From assembly GCA_001464765.1 (NCBI GenBank), contig LNDV01000018.1:48816-112815 (forward strand): DNA of 64,000 bases, given 5' to 3'. Under the pieces are notes generated by a model. The model worked only from the letters and a program-made list of their open reading frames with translations. It was not told the origin of the DNA and ran no database searches. Origin of the DNA: Betaproteobacteria bacterium Ga0077526. GTDB taxonomy: Bacteria > Pseudomonadota > Gammaproteobacteria > Burkholderiales > Ga0077523. This document shows positions 27,401-42,400 of the stretch, one piece after another. Each line of letters starts with the position of its first letter. Position 1 is the first letter of the stretch. The translations under genes were made by a program, and so were the position numbers.

Positions 27401-30400
27401 TTCCGACGCCGCCGTCGTCATCGAGCACCCGCAACGTCACCGTGTACTCGCCGGCCGCGCCATAGCGGTGCTGGGCGTTGAGCCTGCCTCCGCTCGTACC
27501 GGGGGCGCCGACATCCGCGGGGGTGATGGCGAGCTCGTCCACCGTGCCGTCGCCCCAGTCGACCTCCGCGGAGTGGGTATCCAGCAACCCCGCGTCAGTG
27601 AAGATCGGACCGGTGATGTCGAGCCGGACCGTCCCGTTGCCGAGGTCGGTCGCAACGAACTGGGTGAGCGCGATCGCCTGCCCTTCCGGCACAGTGCGGT
27701 CCGGCCCGGGATTCACCCTCGGCGCCTGGTTGCGCACGGTGACGATCAGGCTGTCGCGGGATACGCCGCCGTCGTTGTCCTCGGCACGCAGGTTTACGCG
27801 GTACTCGCCATCGTCCAGATAGGTGTGGGACAGGCCACCCAGCGTGACGCCCGGCCCGCCCTCGAACCTGTCGACCGTCCCGTCGCCCCAATCCACGAAC
27901 AGGGAGATCGCATCGGTCACACCCGCATCGCTCACCACGAGTTCAGAGAGGTCGAAGGCAACCCCCTCCAATGCTTCGATGTCGTTACCGGCTTCGAGCG
28001 TCGGCGCGGCGTTCGCCACGCGCAACGTCAGGGTCTGCGGATACATGGGACCGACGAGTTGGGCATTGCCGCCCTCTTCGTTGTCGGGATCGTCGGCGAA
28101 CAACTGGACGTGGAACACGCCCTCATCGGTCGGACGGAATCGCAGGATCTCGCCGGTGGCCGTGAGGATCGTCTCACCGGCTCCGTTCGTGACCATCCAG
28201 CGCAGCGCGACGGCAGGCGTGTCGCCGCTGACGGCCACCGCGGAACCCGTGAAGACGAGTTCCGCGCCTTCGGCCGCACGCTCCGGCCCGGCGATGGTGA
28301 GCTCGAACACATGTTCGTTGCCGAAGTCGGTGGCTGTGGCGATCTCGCCTCGCTCCGTGAAATCGACACGCGTCACCCCGACCGGCCCCGCAGCGTCGAA
28401 CGCCACGTTCCCGGTGGGCGCCCAGCCCCCGAACGGCACCTCCACCACGATCGCACTCGGCGTTCCGCTCGCGGTGGCCGGACCCGTAAACCCGAGGCCC
28501 CCGGAATCAGGCGAACCGGCCCCATCCTGAACCAGCGTACGCGAGGTCAGGAACGGGAATCCGAAGAAGCGATTGAAGGTCTCCAGGAACTGACTGCGAT
28601 ATTGGAAGCCCTCCACGGACAGTTCGACACCCGTGCCGACAGCGACACTGCGGAACACGACCCGGTCGCCGCCATTCTCGGCAACGACGTGACCCGAGAG
28701 CGCAGACTGATTGATGAGCGCCTGAAGATGCGACACCAGTTGGGCGAAGGAACCGAAGCCCGACACCGCAAACGGCTCGACGACAAGCTGCGCCGATACC
28801 GTACCGAGCCCGGGCGTCTTCAGCGTGAGATTCACCCCGGTGAACTGATAGACCACGTCTTCGACGGACTCGAACACGTTGATGCTGATCACCTGACGAC
28901 TCACCTCTGCCGTCCCGGCGAAGCGGTCGATCGTGACGTCTCCGCCGGCCACCGCAGGCGCCGCCAGCGGCACCTTGGCGTTGCGGAATGCGTAATCTCC
29001 ATTGGCGTCGGAGTACGTGAACTGCTCGCCTTCGTCGTAGCGGCGGTTCCCGTTGGCATCGAGGAACAGGAATACGCCGTCGATTCCCGCCTCGCCGGTA
29101 TCCCGCACGCCGTTGGCGTTGGCATCCTCGAACTTCGTGCCGTAGATGGCGTTGTCGCGGAACGTGTAGTCGAACTCGAACTCGGTGCTGCGGCCACGGC
29201 CGTCGCCGAGCGCGCCCGTGCCGTCCGTCACCCGCACGATCACCGGCGTGGTGCCGGGTGCCGTGCCGGTCTGGTCGATCGAGAAGACGCTCACGTGCCC
29301 GCCGGACGTCGTCACGCGGGTGGTGGTGTCGGTCGAGAAGGCCGTGAACTGCAGCGGATCTCCGGCGATGTCGCCGAAGCTCGTGAACACAGGGCTCACG
29401 ATGCGCGCGGGGTTGCCGGACACGACGCCGTTGTGTCCGTTCCCGCTCAGATCGCGCGCGACCGTGCCGGACGCTTCGTCGAACGCCCAGCGGCCGACGA
29501 GACCCACCGGATCACGATCCTGCAGATCGCCGGCGTTCGCGCGGATCTGCTCGGCGCTCCGGGCCACGTTCCACAGTCGCACTTCGTCGATCACGCCGTT
29601 GAAGTTGCGGAACGCGCTGTTGACCTCCAGCGTGCTGCCGATCAGCAGCGGCGAGCCGTGAACGACCGAATCGGTGGTACGCGCCGCACTGCTGCCCGCC
29701 AGCTGACCGTCCAGGTAGATGTCGATGCGTCCGGTATCCCGATCGAGCACACCCGCCACGTGGTAGTAGCGCCCCACCTGTATCGAACCGACGGCCGTGT
29801 TCACGTAGTCCTGCACCAGCCCGTCCGCTGACGTGAAGTGCAGATACCCCTGGTTGTTGACCCAGAGCGAGTAGCTGCGGGAGTTCGCGGTCGTGCCGTC
29901 GGCCTTCTGGACGACGGGCATCCAGGCGGCCGAGAAACCATCGACCCGGAACCACGCCTCGAGCGTGAGTTCCCGCGTCGGGCTCAGCGCAGCCGTGGAG
30001 GCGATCGTGACACGGTCGTCGACACCATCCAGGTCCAGCGCGGTGGTCGCACCACTGCGCGGCGCAATGACACGGATGGTGGGGGCCGCGTTCGCGGTGT
30101 ACATCACATCCATGCCTTCGGACTGCTCGACGGGGAAGCCGAGCGCCTGCGCGTCGTGAATCGTTGCCGAGGCGATGACGCCAGAGACGACATCGAGGCG
30201 CAGGCGATCGCCGTCGATCCCGAAGCGAAGGGCTCCGGCTGCCAGCGCACCGCCCGTTCCGGCGATCGCCGTATCGAGGGCGGCATTGAGATCCGCGACG
30301 AGATCGCCGAGCGTGGCATTGCTCGCCGTGCCCGCCACCGTGAGGCCCACATCGAGGACCACCGTCGTGCCGTCGCTGCGCACGATCTCGATGCGAGTGT

Positions 30401-33400
30401 CCAGATCGTCCGCGAGCTGCCCGCTCGCAGGCGGCGAACCCGCCGGGTCCACACCCAGACGCGCCGCCAGGATGCGCAACTGCGTGCCGAGCGTGGGCAG
30501 GATCGCGCTGTCCTGGATGCTCAGTCCGAGACGGCCGCTCACGACTTCGAAGCGCAGGGCATCGGTGTCCAGCCCCTGCAGGCCGAGCGAGTTCGCGAGT
30601 GACGCATTGAGATCGGCGACCAGATCGTCGAGCCCGGCGTTATCCGCCGTCTCGGCGGCATTCACGGATAGCGTGACGGTCTTGCGTACGTCACCGTCCA
30701 TCTCCACGCGCAGCTGGAAGGACAGATCCTCCGTGAGCCTGCCGTCCGTCACCGCGGGCAGCGGCGCCGGGACATCCAGCGACGAGGCGATGGATTCAAG
30801 GTACGGGATGAACACATCGTGGGCGCGATTGTCGAGGGGGTTGCCCTCGAGACCCAGCACCTTGAGGTTGGGCAGCGTGTCGCCGACGCGCACGAGGCGC
30901 ACGGCATCGGCCGCCGCGAGGCCGTCCGCATTGCTCAGCACCACCTGCAGACGCAGGCCGTCGAGTTGCGTCGGATCCGGCGTGACATCCACTTCCCCCA
31001 GCGCCTGCCACGACTGCCCGCCGAACTCGGAGCCCGAAGGCGCCTGCCGCTGGTCGACCGTCACGACGAGACCCGGCGGACGCACGAACATCACATCGCC
31101 ATCGCCGAGCGCGAGCGTCTTGCCCTGGTAGTTGACCAGACCGACGTTCGCACTCGCGGTGAACTCCTGTGTGCCTTCCTCGATGAGCGTCGCGTACACC
31201 TGATACGCATTGAGACTGCCGATCACCTCCGGACCCGCACCGCCGAACGCCGTGTTCTGCGCGATGCCCGCGCGAATGAGTTCGGTCTGATGTCCGAGAG
31301 CACCCGCGCCCATCTTCGGCGCTGCGATGGTGCCGTCCGTCAGGTTCACGTAGAGCAGCAGGTCGTACCCGTTGAACTCGTCGGTGAGGCCCAGAATCGC
31401 GCCGTCCACGCGCACGAGCGCAAAGGCTGCGTCCGACGGTGCGGCCGCGAGGAACGCGGGGTCGAACAGATCCTGCGCCGTGAGCGACATCAGTCCGCCG
31501 ACGGCAGCGCCGCCCCCGAGATCAGGGAGGATCGGGGTGCGTGTCTGCCCGTCCGCGAGGAACGGATTGACGAGCTTCGAGCCTTCCGTGACTGTGATGG
31601 TGGCGGTCACCGTCGCTTCGATCACCGGGAACGGGATGTTGGTGCCCGGAAGCGTCCCGGGCCGCGCATTGATGAACTCGAAGGCGCCCGAGTTCGTTCC
31701 GAGGATGAAGCGCCCGCGCTGACCGGCATTTCCGCCGGCGCCACCGGCCGTGTTCACGAAGCCATCGTCGGAGCTCACCACCGACCCGACGATCTTCACG
31801 GTGCCGCCCGCCCCGCCGCCGCCGGTTCCGCCGTTGCCGCCGCGGCCGCCCGCAGCGCCATCCCCGCCGATGTCTCCGTTGCCACCGCGGCCGCCGGTGC
31901 CCGCGCCACCGACGCCTGCAGCGCCCGCTGCACCGGTGCCAGCGGCGAAGATGTTGTCGAATCCCGGTGTGCCGTCCTGACCTCCGGTCCCGGCCTGACC
32001 GTCGCCGCCGCGTGCGTTGAACTGCGCGCCGTCGATGGTGACGCGCCCGAGCGCGACGATCTCGAACGCACCACCGCCCCCGCCACCTGCGCCTCCAGCG
32101 CCGCCCGCACCACCATCGCCGCCACCGCCGCCGAAACCGCCGGCGCCGCCGCTGCCGCCCTTGCCGCCGTAGAACAGGAAGCCCGGCGAGCCGCCACCAC
32201 CCCCTCCGCCGCCACCACCGCCGCCGCCTGCGCCACCCCCGGAGCCACCGCCGCCCGCGCCACCGGAACCGCCCGCGCCACCACCGGAGATGCCGAGGCC
32301 ACCCACGCTGTTCGTCCCGCCGCCGCCGCTGAGGCCGTCACGACCGCTCCAGCCGGTGCTGCCGTTGTCGCCCACGCCGCCATTGCCCCCGGTCCCGCCG
32401 TTGCGCGCGCCACCGCCACCGCCCGCACCGCCGGCGCCGCCGAATCCGCCGAAGAAGCCGAAGAACGGATCCGCGCCACCGGCGCCACCGGTGCCGCCAC
32501 CACCACCCCCGCTCACATTGCCTACGCCGCCGCTGCCGCGGTTGCCGTTGTCACCAGTCCGACCACGATCACCGTAGTCGCCGGCTTTGCCGTTGTCGCC
32601 AGTCGCTCCGAACTCCGCGAGATCGGGGAAGAAGAAGAGGATGGCACCGCCATCGCCACCGACGCCGCCGTTGCCCCCGCCACCGCCGAGCGGATAGCCG
32701 AAGAACGACCCGGCTTCTCCGCCCTCACCTCCCCTTCCGGGATTGCCGCTACCGACGCCAGCCCCACCGCCCGCGCCATTCTGCGTACCGACGGCAGACG
32801 CATCGATCACGACGCCCTCGCCGACGTTGACGTCGTCCGCCACCTGCACCGACAGCGCCCGGTTGCCGACCACCCGGATGGAGGTGCCATCGGGAATGTC
32901 GAGGTCGCCCTGCACGTACAGCGTGAGCATGTCGGGGGACACTTGCGCGATGAACGCGGTGCCGAACAGGGTGAGCGCGCTTTCGTCGTCACCGTTGATC
33001 GTGAGATTAGTCGTATCGATCGTGACGGTGCGTGCGCCGGTTCCGGCGTCCTCTACCGTGCGGCCGAGTCCGCTCTGGAACAGCGTGAGCCCGCTCACCA
33101 CCTGTGAGGTATTGGTCCCGCGCACGAAGTACGTGACCTCGTCGCTGCGCGACGGCGCTTCCGGCCAGGTGACTTCCACGCGATAGCGTCCCGGCTCGAG
33201 ATCGCCGAAGGTCCAGATGGCCGCGTTGGTCTCGTCCACGCCGCTCGCGAAGCGATAGTCGTTCTCGAACGTGCCCTCGACGGGCCGGAGATTGCGGTCC
33301 CAGCCGGGCGCCTGGAACACGCTGACCGCGTTGGCACCGGTGCCGGTGATGGTGCGATCGCCGTCGTCGATGATGTGCTGGCCGGCGAACTCCTCGATGT

Positions 33401-36400
33401 TGCGGATGGCATTGCCATCGAGGCGCAGCACTTCCAGTTCCTCGAGCTTGGTGAACGGACGCACGTCGGTGACGGTGTGATTGCGCAGGCTCAGCACACG
33501 CAGGTCGGTGAGGGCGCCGAGACGGGGTGCCTGGGCATCGGTCACCGGCACCACGTTCCCCGCGGGTATCAGCACGCTCTCCGGAATCACCTGCCGCGGC
33601 CCGTTGACCGGGTCGTATTCCAGGCGGACGCCTGCGGCACCCGTCTGCTCGAAGAAGTCGAGCTGGATGCCGTGCCAGCCCGCCGAAAGCGAGATGGTCC
33701 CGGACCGCGTCGCGAAGCCGTGCAGGCCGTCGTTGTCCACGACGAGGGTGCCGTCGATGAAGAGGCGGGACCCGTCGTCGCTCGTGGTGTGGAACGTGAC
33801 ATCACCCGCCTCGCCGATCCAGATCCGACCGCTCCAGCGACCGAAGAACCGGTCATTGAGACCGGAGATGCCTGCGAAGTTTGCGTTCCCGGGGGCGTAG
33901 TCGACGGTGGACTCGACACGGGACAGCAACTGGTTGAGGTTGTCGAATGCGGGCAATCCGGACACGACTTCGTTCAACTCGTTCACGGTCGTGATCGAGT
34001 TGTTGCCTCCGCCCCGCTTCGCGGATTCCAGCCAGTACTGCGCCATGAGCCCCCGGGTCTGGTAGTTGTCGATCGACAGGAACTCCAGCGACCGCGTCCC
34101 GCCATTCGGCGTCTGCCAGCGAAGCGCGGCGAACTCCTCGAGATCCGTCGGTGCCGTGCCGTCGAACGAGAGGCTGCGCAGTTCCGGCATGCGCGCCAGC
34201 GCGGCGAACTCATTGGGGATGCCGCTGCTCATGAGCTGCAGCGATTCGTTGAAGTCGAGTGCGAGGTGTTCCAGCTGCTGCAGGCCCGCCTTGAAGTTGA
34301 GGGCGTCGCGATACACGCCCAGATAGTTCGTGTCGGCCGGGTTCGGGTCGAGAGCCACGTCGTCCGAGGACAGCGCACCGAACTTGCGGTCCTCCAGGCG
34401 ATCGAGCTCACCGCGGAAAATGTTGTTGTTCGCGAGATTGAGCGTTTGCAGGCTGGTCGCGAACTCGAGGCCCTTCAGGCTCACGATGCCGCGCGAGGAG
34501 GCGTCGAGCGCCGCGATCTCGGCGAGGTCGGACGCCAGGATGCGCTGGCGCCAGTCGGCGCCGAACACGGCGCGAATGTCGGTCCTCTGCGAGCCTTCCG
34601 GCACGTGCACGAGCACCTGTCCGTCGTAGCGCTTCGTGACCGGCAGCCCCAGCGCCTCGGCAATCGCGGCGCGCAGGCCTGCATCTTCGATGGCGATGAG
34701 GGCATCGACGTATGGCGTGAGCGGTTCGTCCGAGCGCTCGTCGAGCGCGACGTCCTGCCGGATCTCGCGGCCCTGGTCGAAGTCACGGATCTCCAGCGAC
34801 TCGCCGATGAAGCGGTCGCGCCCGCTCTCGCCCGACAGGCGGTCGAGCATCGAATTGCCGATCACGAAATCGTCGCCCTCGCCTCCGAGGATGACATCGC
34901 GGTCGGTATTCGGGTGTGAGTAGCCCCAGATGGGCGCCGCCACTTCCACCTTGAACCCGGTATCGGTCGCGACCGGGCCTTCGGGGTTGTAGACGCGCAG
35001 CAGATAGCCGCCGGCTTCCAGCGCCCGCATGTCGACGATGGAGCGGCCGGTCGCGACGAGCTGCCCGTCTTCCGTGTAGAGATCGGCGACGAGTCCCTTC
35101 GTCTTCGGCTCCACCGACAGGCCGGTCTTGCCCTTGGAGAAGCCGCCGGCCAGCTGCAGCGTGACGGGTTGCGCGCCATCGAGATTCTCGACCCGGACGG
35201 TGAGGCGGGTGTCGCCCCGCGCCAGCGCATCGCGCACGGCGCCCGTCAGATCGAACGATGTCGTGCCCGCGTCGAGCTGCCTGCTGAGGCTGATCACAGC
35301 CCTTCGCGTCAGATCGTCGTTGCCGTAACGGTCGTCGCCTTCGCCTTCCAGCACACTCACGGTGAGCGTGACAGGCGCCGGCGGAATCTGGCTGAAGCGC
35401 GTGGTGCCGATCTCGGTCCCGTTCGTGGACCAGAGCGACTCGCCGGCACGGAAGAACAGCTTGTTGCCCATGGCGGCCAGGCCGGATACGGTCCCGCTCA
35501 CGGTGTTGATGCGCACCGCCGCACCATGCGTGTCGGTGTTGACGGTGTAGAGCGCCCCGTTGAAGACGAAGAACAGGCGTGAGCCCGCTTCGGTCTCCAC
35601 CACGGTGAGTTCCGTCAGCGCGGAGTCGCCGGCACCCGGCGTGAGGTCGGTCACGAGCTGGGCGACACCCGCGCCGTCGACACGCCACAGCTCGCGTCCC
35701 GACGACCCGTTGGTGGCAGTGAAGTACAACCGGTCGCCCGCTGCGATGAACTGCGCGGGGTTGGAACTGGTGACCACGCCGGGGATGGGGATCCGCTGAG
35801 TCCCGAAGATCCCGAAGTCGAAGACGAGTTCGCGGGCCGGGTTGTCCGGTGCGCCGAGGTTGAGGAAGGGCGCGTCGAGCGCCACGGGGCCGGAAGCGTT
35901 CGGATCGACCCGGTAGATCTCACGACCGTTGAGCGGCGTCTGGGACGACGTGATGCCGGCGAACACATCCTGCGCGGCGAAGTAAAGCTGTCCGCCCGCC
36001 AGGGAGAGATCTGCCGGCAGCGACGCATCGCCTTCGATGTTGGTGATGCGGGTAAGCACGCCGCCGCTCAGACGATAGATGTCCGTGTCGGCACCGCTGC
36101 CGTTGCCCTGGGTGAAGAGCAGGCTGGAACCGGCGCCGGTGAGGTTGGCCGGATTCACCAGACCGCTTTGCGCGAGGCTCGCCCCGGCGCCGCCGAGGGT
36201 CGCCTGGTAGAGGCCGCGTACGCCGGCCTCCACACCGGTGAAGTACAGCCGCCCATCGACACCGGTGAGTTCGCTGAGGGCGGAGGCCGCGGTCGTGACG
36301 GTCCCCGTGGCGCCGCCGCCGACGGATCGCCAGAGCACATCGGTACCGCCCGAGCTGGCCACGAAGAACAGGGCGTCGCCCGTGCGCACCGAGCGCTCGT

Positions 36401-39400
36401 CCGCCGCGAAGCCGAGGGCTTCGCCGCCGCGCACCGTGAACGACACGAACTTCTGCGCTGCCGTGGTGGCCATACGCAGCACGCCGCCCGAAGCCGTCAC
36501 CACGAGATCACCATCGGCGAAGTCGTTCGCGCGCAGGGCGGCGTTCAACTGCTGCTGCAGATCGAGACGGAGCTGCTCGACCGGATTGGCCGAACCGCGG
36601 TTGTCGCGGGTGAGCGCATCGGGCAACGACACCGCGAGCGCCACCTGGCGCCCGTCGGCCGCCACAGCGTCCACGGTGAAGGTGAGATCGAAGTTCGGCC
36701 GGCCGCTCGCCGGGGTCAGATTGGCCGTGCTCGCCACCTGGACCTGACGCACCGCCGACAATCCCTCGGCGAAGCCGATCGGGGCGGCACCGCGAATCGC
36801 GAGCCCGTACACCGACTCCGTGTTCGAACGCAGCACGAGACGCCCGGCGTTCCCGCCCGTCCCGGCGGCAAACTGGATGTCGTTCGCGCCGAAGCCGATG
36901 GACTCGTTCAGCGCTGCGAGCTGAGCATTGAGATCGACCACCCAGTCGGCAACCGACGTGTTGGTGGATACCTGCGCGGGCTGCACCTGGAGCGTGAGCG
37001 TGCGCCGTTGCGTACCGACCGCGTCGACGTCGATGGCGATGGAAAGATCGGTGGTGATGGTGCTGCCCGCGGGCACCGCAGACCCGGCGCTGATCGTGAC
37101 AGCATCAGGCGACTTCACGAGTTCGACGGCGGCCACATCGGCCTTGAAGCCGAGCCGGCCCGCGTTGCGGACCAGCAACTGCACGATCGTGGCGTCCTGC
37201 GAGACCAGACGGAGCTGACCGCCGCCGGCTGTGACCCGCACGTCCGTGGCATCGAATGCGCCGCCCAGAGCCGGCGCGACCAGCGCTGCCGCGATGGCCT
37301 GGTCGAGATCCAGCGCCAGGGCATCGAGGGAGGGATTCGCGACCGTGACAGCCTTGGTGAGCGTCACGGGCACGTTGAAGCGATCCCCGTTCGCCTTCTG
37401 GATCTCCAGCGTGAACGCGACATCGACGTTGGGTACGCCGTCGGCAGGTGCGGTGGCGTCCGCGGCGGCCTGGCCCAGTACCGCTTCGAAGCGGCTCACG
37501 GTACCGGCCACGTCGGCCAGCTTGCTGGCGGTGATCGTACCGTCCGCGCCCTGCACTGCCTGCCAGAGCTGGGTGCCACCGCTTGCTGCATTGGCGGTGA
37601 AGTACAGCACACCGCCCACATCCACGAGGTTCGCCGGAGAGGAACTCGCGCCGCCCGGGTTGATGTCCTGGACGAGTCGAGTGCCGCGGGCGGTGCCGTC
37701 CGTCACCCAGAGTTCGTTGCCTTCCGCCGTCGTGCTGCCCGTGAAGTAGAGCAGGCTGCCGGACCGCGTGGCGTTACCCACATTGGTGGGAGCCGCAACG
37801 AGCGCGGTGGAGCCGGGCGCATCGAGCACCAGGGTGGCCGAGCCGAGCTGATCCGGATTGCCGGCGTACTCGAGGAACTGGCCGAGATCGAACTCGAGTG
37901 CAACGCCGGAGGACACGTTGGCCTGGACGGAGTACGCGCGCAGGAACTGCCCGGCCGACGCGAGCGCCTTGCCGACGAGGACATTGCCCGCGGAGCCCTG
38001 ACCCTGACCGAGCCACTGGACATTGCGCGTGACCGACACGCCCGAGGTCGGGTTGACGTCGCTGCCGGAGTTGAAGGCAATCACGCCGCGGTTGTCGCTC
38101 GACACGCCGCCGTCCTTCCATCCGAAGAAGTAGCCCGCCCCGACTCCGTCGGAGCCGGACCGGACGTCGAAGTCGAAGCTCGCCTGCTGACCGGCGGTCA
38201 GCGTGCGGGTGCGGCCGATACCGGTGATCTCGTAGCTGCCGTCGCCACGGACACGGAAAATGACCGGCGTGACCTCGCGCGTGCCGCCACCGTCGAAGGT
38301 CCCGGCGACGAGCGACCAGGAATCCACCCGGCCGTTGGTGGAGAAGGCGTCCGCCACGAACAGGCTGCCATCGTTCGGGTCGATCGCACTCCGCAGCACC
38401 AGCGACTGCGTCCCGACCCGTGTCGGGCTGGCGACGGTCGCGCTGGTGCCACGGGGCACCGGCGCGAGGAACGAGTCCGACAGCCCCGGCGACACGCGGA
38501 TGGCGTTGCCGGTCTGACCATCTCCGAGTGTGGTGAAGCGATACCAGCGCTCGGTCTGCCCCTTCTCGATGACGAAGTCGTTGCGGCCGTCGCCGTCGAT
38601 GTCCAGGCTCTCGAATACCGTGGCCCGGCCGGAGCCGTCGTCGATGAGGTAGTCGCCGCTGCCCGGCACCGTCTCGTTGGTGAGATCGATGATGAGATCG
38701 TCGGCGGGCAGGTCGGGCGGCGTGGAGGCGCCGTACGCGACGTAGATCTTGCCCGCGCCCGGGACCAGCCGTTCGGTGACGAAGTCGGAACCCGAGGCAC
38801 CCATGAGGAGGTCGCTGCGGCCGTCCGCATCGATGTCGAGGTAGGGTGTGGCAGGCAGCACGCCAAGACGGTCGAACTCCGACTGGCCGCTGATGGTGCT
38901 GTCTGCGGCGGTGAGCGCAATCTGCGCGCCCTTCTGCAGGACAGAGAAGAACACGTGCACCGAACCGCGCTCACTCTGATCGAGGGTCGTGCCGCCGCTG
39001 ACGGTGAGCCGGGCGGGTTCGCCCACCGCGAGATCCGCCACGCCGTCAGCGTTGAAGTCACCCGCGGTCGCAGTGAGCGCGCCCTGGTAGGTGATGCCGA
39101 ACGGGATGCTGGCGGCCGCATCGCGTCGTACCGTGATGCGGGCATCCTCGGGGGCGAGCTTCGCATTGAGCGCACCGAAGCTTTCACGCCCGGCGAAGAC
39201 GAACAGTCCGCCTTCTTCCGTCGGATCGGTCGGCCCGGCCTTGCGTCCCTCGAAGGAACGGCCCACGGCGAACTCGTCGTAGCCGTCGCGATCGAGATCG
39301 CCCAGCGCAGCCAGCGACGCGCCCATGCCGAAGCCCTGCACCACCGCCAGGCTGGCGGCGCTGAGCGCCATGGTCTGTGTGCTCTGGCCGGTGGCGGACA

Positions 39401-42400
39401 GCAGGTACACCTTGCCGTAGTTGGGGAGCAGGCTCGCGCTGCTGCCCTCGCCGCCGGCACCGGTCGCCGAGGGGAAAGTGATCGCGCCGCTGTCCGCGAT
39501 GAGGACGTCCTCACGGCCATCCCCGTTGACATCGCCGGCCACGATCGCCGACAGACGCGGACTGGCCACCGCGCGGGAGGACACGGAGCCCAGCCCGCCG
39601 CCGTCGTTCAGCAGCGCCTGCGCTTCGGCCACCACGTTGGTGGCCGGCGCCGTGAACATCGCGATCCGGGAGGCTGCCGTGGAGGCAGCCAGATCCTCGC
39701 CGCCCCAGAAGGACAGGCCGTTGAACACGTAGCCGGCGACCTGCGTGTTGCCGTTGGCATTGTTGTGAAGCTGGTCGCTCACCACCAGCAGGTCGGCGAA
39801 CCCGTCGTCGTTCCAGTTGACCACCGAGAACGACGCGCCCGGGTTGGACAGTTCGCGGCTCAGGAAAAAACTGCCGTTGAGCGAGCCGACGCTCAGCTGG
39901 CGGACGCGGTTCTGTCCGGCAACGGCCAGCACGTCCTCGACCCAGTCGCGGTCGATGACGCGCGGCAGTTCGATGCCGTCGGCGAGGCCGCCCAGGACGG
40001 CCGTGATGACCGTGGAGGCGTTGTTGTCCGCGCGGCGGATGAACAGCAGATCGGTGAAGCCGTCGCCGTTCACGTCGCCCATGCGGTCCGCCGCCCGGCC
40101 CACATCGGCCGACACGAACACATCGGCCTGGTCGGCCACGTTGGCCACCGAGTCGAGCCCCACCGGTCCGAGCAGCACATAGCTGCCGCGCGAGCCCGCG
40201 ACGAGGAGGTCGCGCATGCGGTCGCCGTTGAGATCCTCCAGGATCACCGAACGGGACAGGGACTCGGCCTCGACGTCTCCAGCGAGCGCGAAGGCGTCGC
40301 GCAGCTGCGGCGTCGACTGCGTGGCGACATCGATGCCGGGCACCGCGCGCGGCCCGGCGTCGGGAGCCTGCGGGCGGGCAAGATCGAACACATACGCCGA
40401 TACCGGCGCCTTGATGATCTCCGCGACCGCGTCGGTCGGGAGCGGGTCGCCCAGGGCGTTGCCGTTGTAGAGCCGAAGCGCGTCGCCTGCAGGCCCCGCG
40501 ACAGCGAGACGCGTATACGTGACGCCGTTGACGGTGAACTCCTCTGCGCCGCTGAAGAGCAGAGGCTGCGCCTTCACGGTCCCCGGTGCCGAGAAGCTGG
40601 CCCGGCCGGGCTCGAACTGCAGATCCGGCACGGGGTTCGCGACACCAAGCGTGAGCCGCAGGACTTCGCGCGACTGACCGCTCAGGAACACCTGGGTCAC
40701 CTGATGTTCCAGCTGCGCCGCTTCGTTGAGCCGCGTGCCGGACACCATGACGGCCGCCGCGAGATCGTCCCGGCCGTCGCCGTTGAAGTCGCCGATGCCG
40801 CGGAACCCGCGATTGGCGAGCTCGATGGCGGACCCGTTGGCGAGGAGAGTCGACAGCACGACGGTGCCGGACAGCGTACCGCCGAACACGAGGATGTCAC
40901 GCCCCGGGCCGTCGAGGATCAGGTCGCCCACGCCATCGCCATCCACATCGCCCGCGCGAAAGACGCGCGTCGACGGCTCGACGCCCTGCAGCGTGGCAAA
41001 CAGCGTCGGCTCGCCGCTGCCGTTGCCGCCGGCACGGAACATCAGCCGCGGTGACCCGCCCGGGACCACAGTGACGAAGTCGTCGCTGCCATCGCCGTTC
41101 TGGTCGCCCACGGCCACCCCGCGGACACCGTCGAACGAGAACGTCGCCGACGAGTCGATGAGCCACTCCTCGCGGGTGCGGCCGCCGAGGAGATGCTGCA
41201 CGCCGGCACCTCCGAAGGACACGAGAAGATCGTCCGCCCGCTCGCTCGCGCTCCGGTTGGCCTCGCCGCGCGAGACGTGGCGGCCGTCGACGAGGACGTA
41301 GTTCTTCCCGTCATCACCACCGGGGAGATCCACGAAGAGCAGCGCTGCCTTGAAGTCGCCGCCGCCGCCGCTGAAGTATTCGTAGCGGATGTCGTGCAGG
41401 CCAGCGGTGAGGTCGACGGGGACCTCGATGACCGCGTAGTCATGCACCCCATCCGCGTCGCCCACGAGAACGCCGTCGATGTAGAGCCGCGCGCCGTCCG
41501 TCGAGCCGACGGCGAAGGTGTGGATGCCTGCCGTCTGCGCCAGGAACTGGCCCGTCCAGCGCACCGCGAACTTCGATCCGAGCGTCGGGGCGTTGCCAAG
41601 TCCTTCTCCGACGTTTGCGAAGTAGTTGAACGGCGTCTCTACGCTCGTGATCTCGACGTTGGCCTGGGTGATGCCGAATCCCTGCATCGGCGTGACCGTG
41701 CCGCCGCTCAGCTGAGCCGGCAGGGCGGAGTCGAAGTCCGTGAGGAACGGCACGGCGGTGATGTCGTCGGCCGTCGTGGCCGTGCCCTGAGTGTTCCGCA
41801 CCGAGATCCGGAGGTTGTCGATGGCGAAAGACTCGGACGTCCCCGCGCGATAGCCATCGCCGCCGGCCAGGATCTCCAGCGTGAGGGAACTGCCCGTGTG
41901 ATTGATGCTTTGCAGGACGGGGGAGCGCCCCATGTCGAGCAGGCGGTCGGCACCCGCCCCGAAGCCCAGCTGCCCGTCGCGCATCAGCACGCCCGGGTCC
42001 TCGTTGAAGCCTTCGTGATCGCCCTGAGACGACAGCGCGGCGTCGAGCACGACGTTGCCGTCGACCCGCACCACTAGCCGGTCGCCGCCGCCGGCGAGAC
42101 CCGCCCAGCCGTCCAGCAGTGCCAGCAGGAACTCCACGTCCACGACGTCGTGCTCGGGAAGATCCTGCAGCACGACCGTGATGGCACCTTCCTCGCCGGC
42201 GACATCGCTGCGCAGGAACTTGCCCTTCGCGAAGCTGGTGGGCAGGCGCAGGACGTTGGCGCTCTCCGCCAGATCGAAGTACTCGACGAACAGACCGTGG
42301 CCGGCAATGGGCGTGACATTGCCCGCGCCGGCGATGCTCACCTCGCCCACGGAGGCATTCGGGAGGAAGAGATCCCGGTCGGTGGTGATGTCGAGGACGT

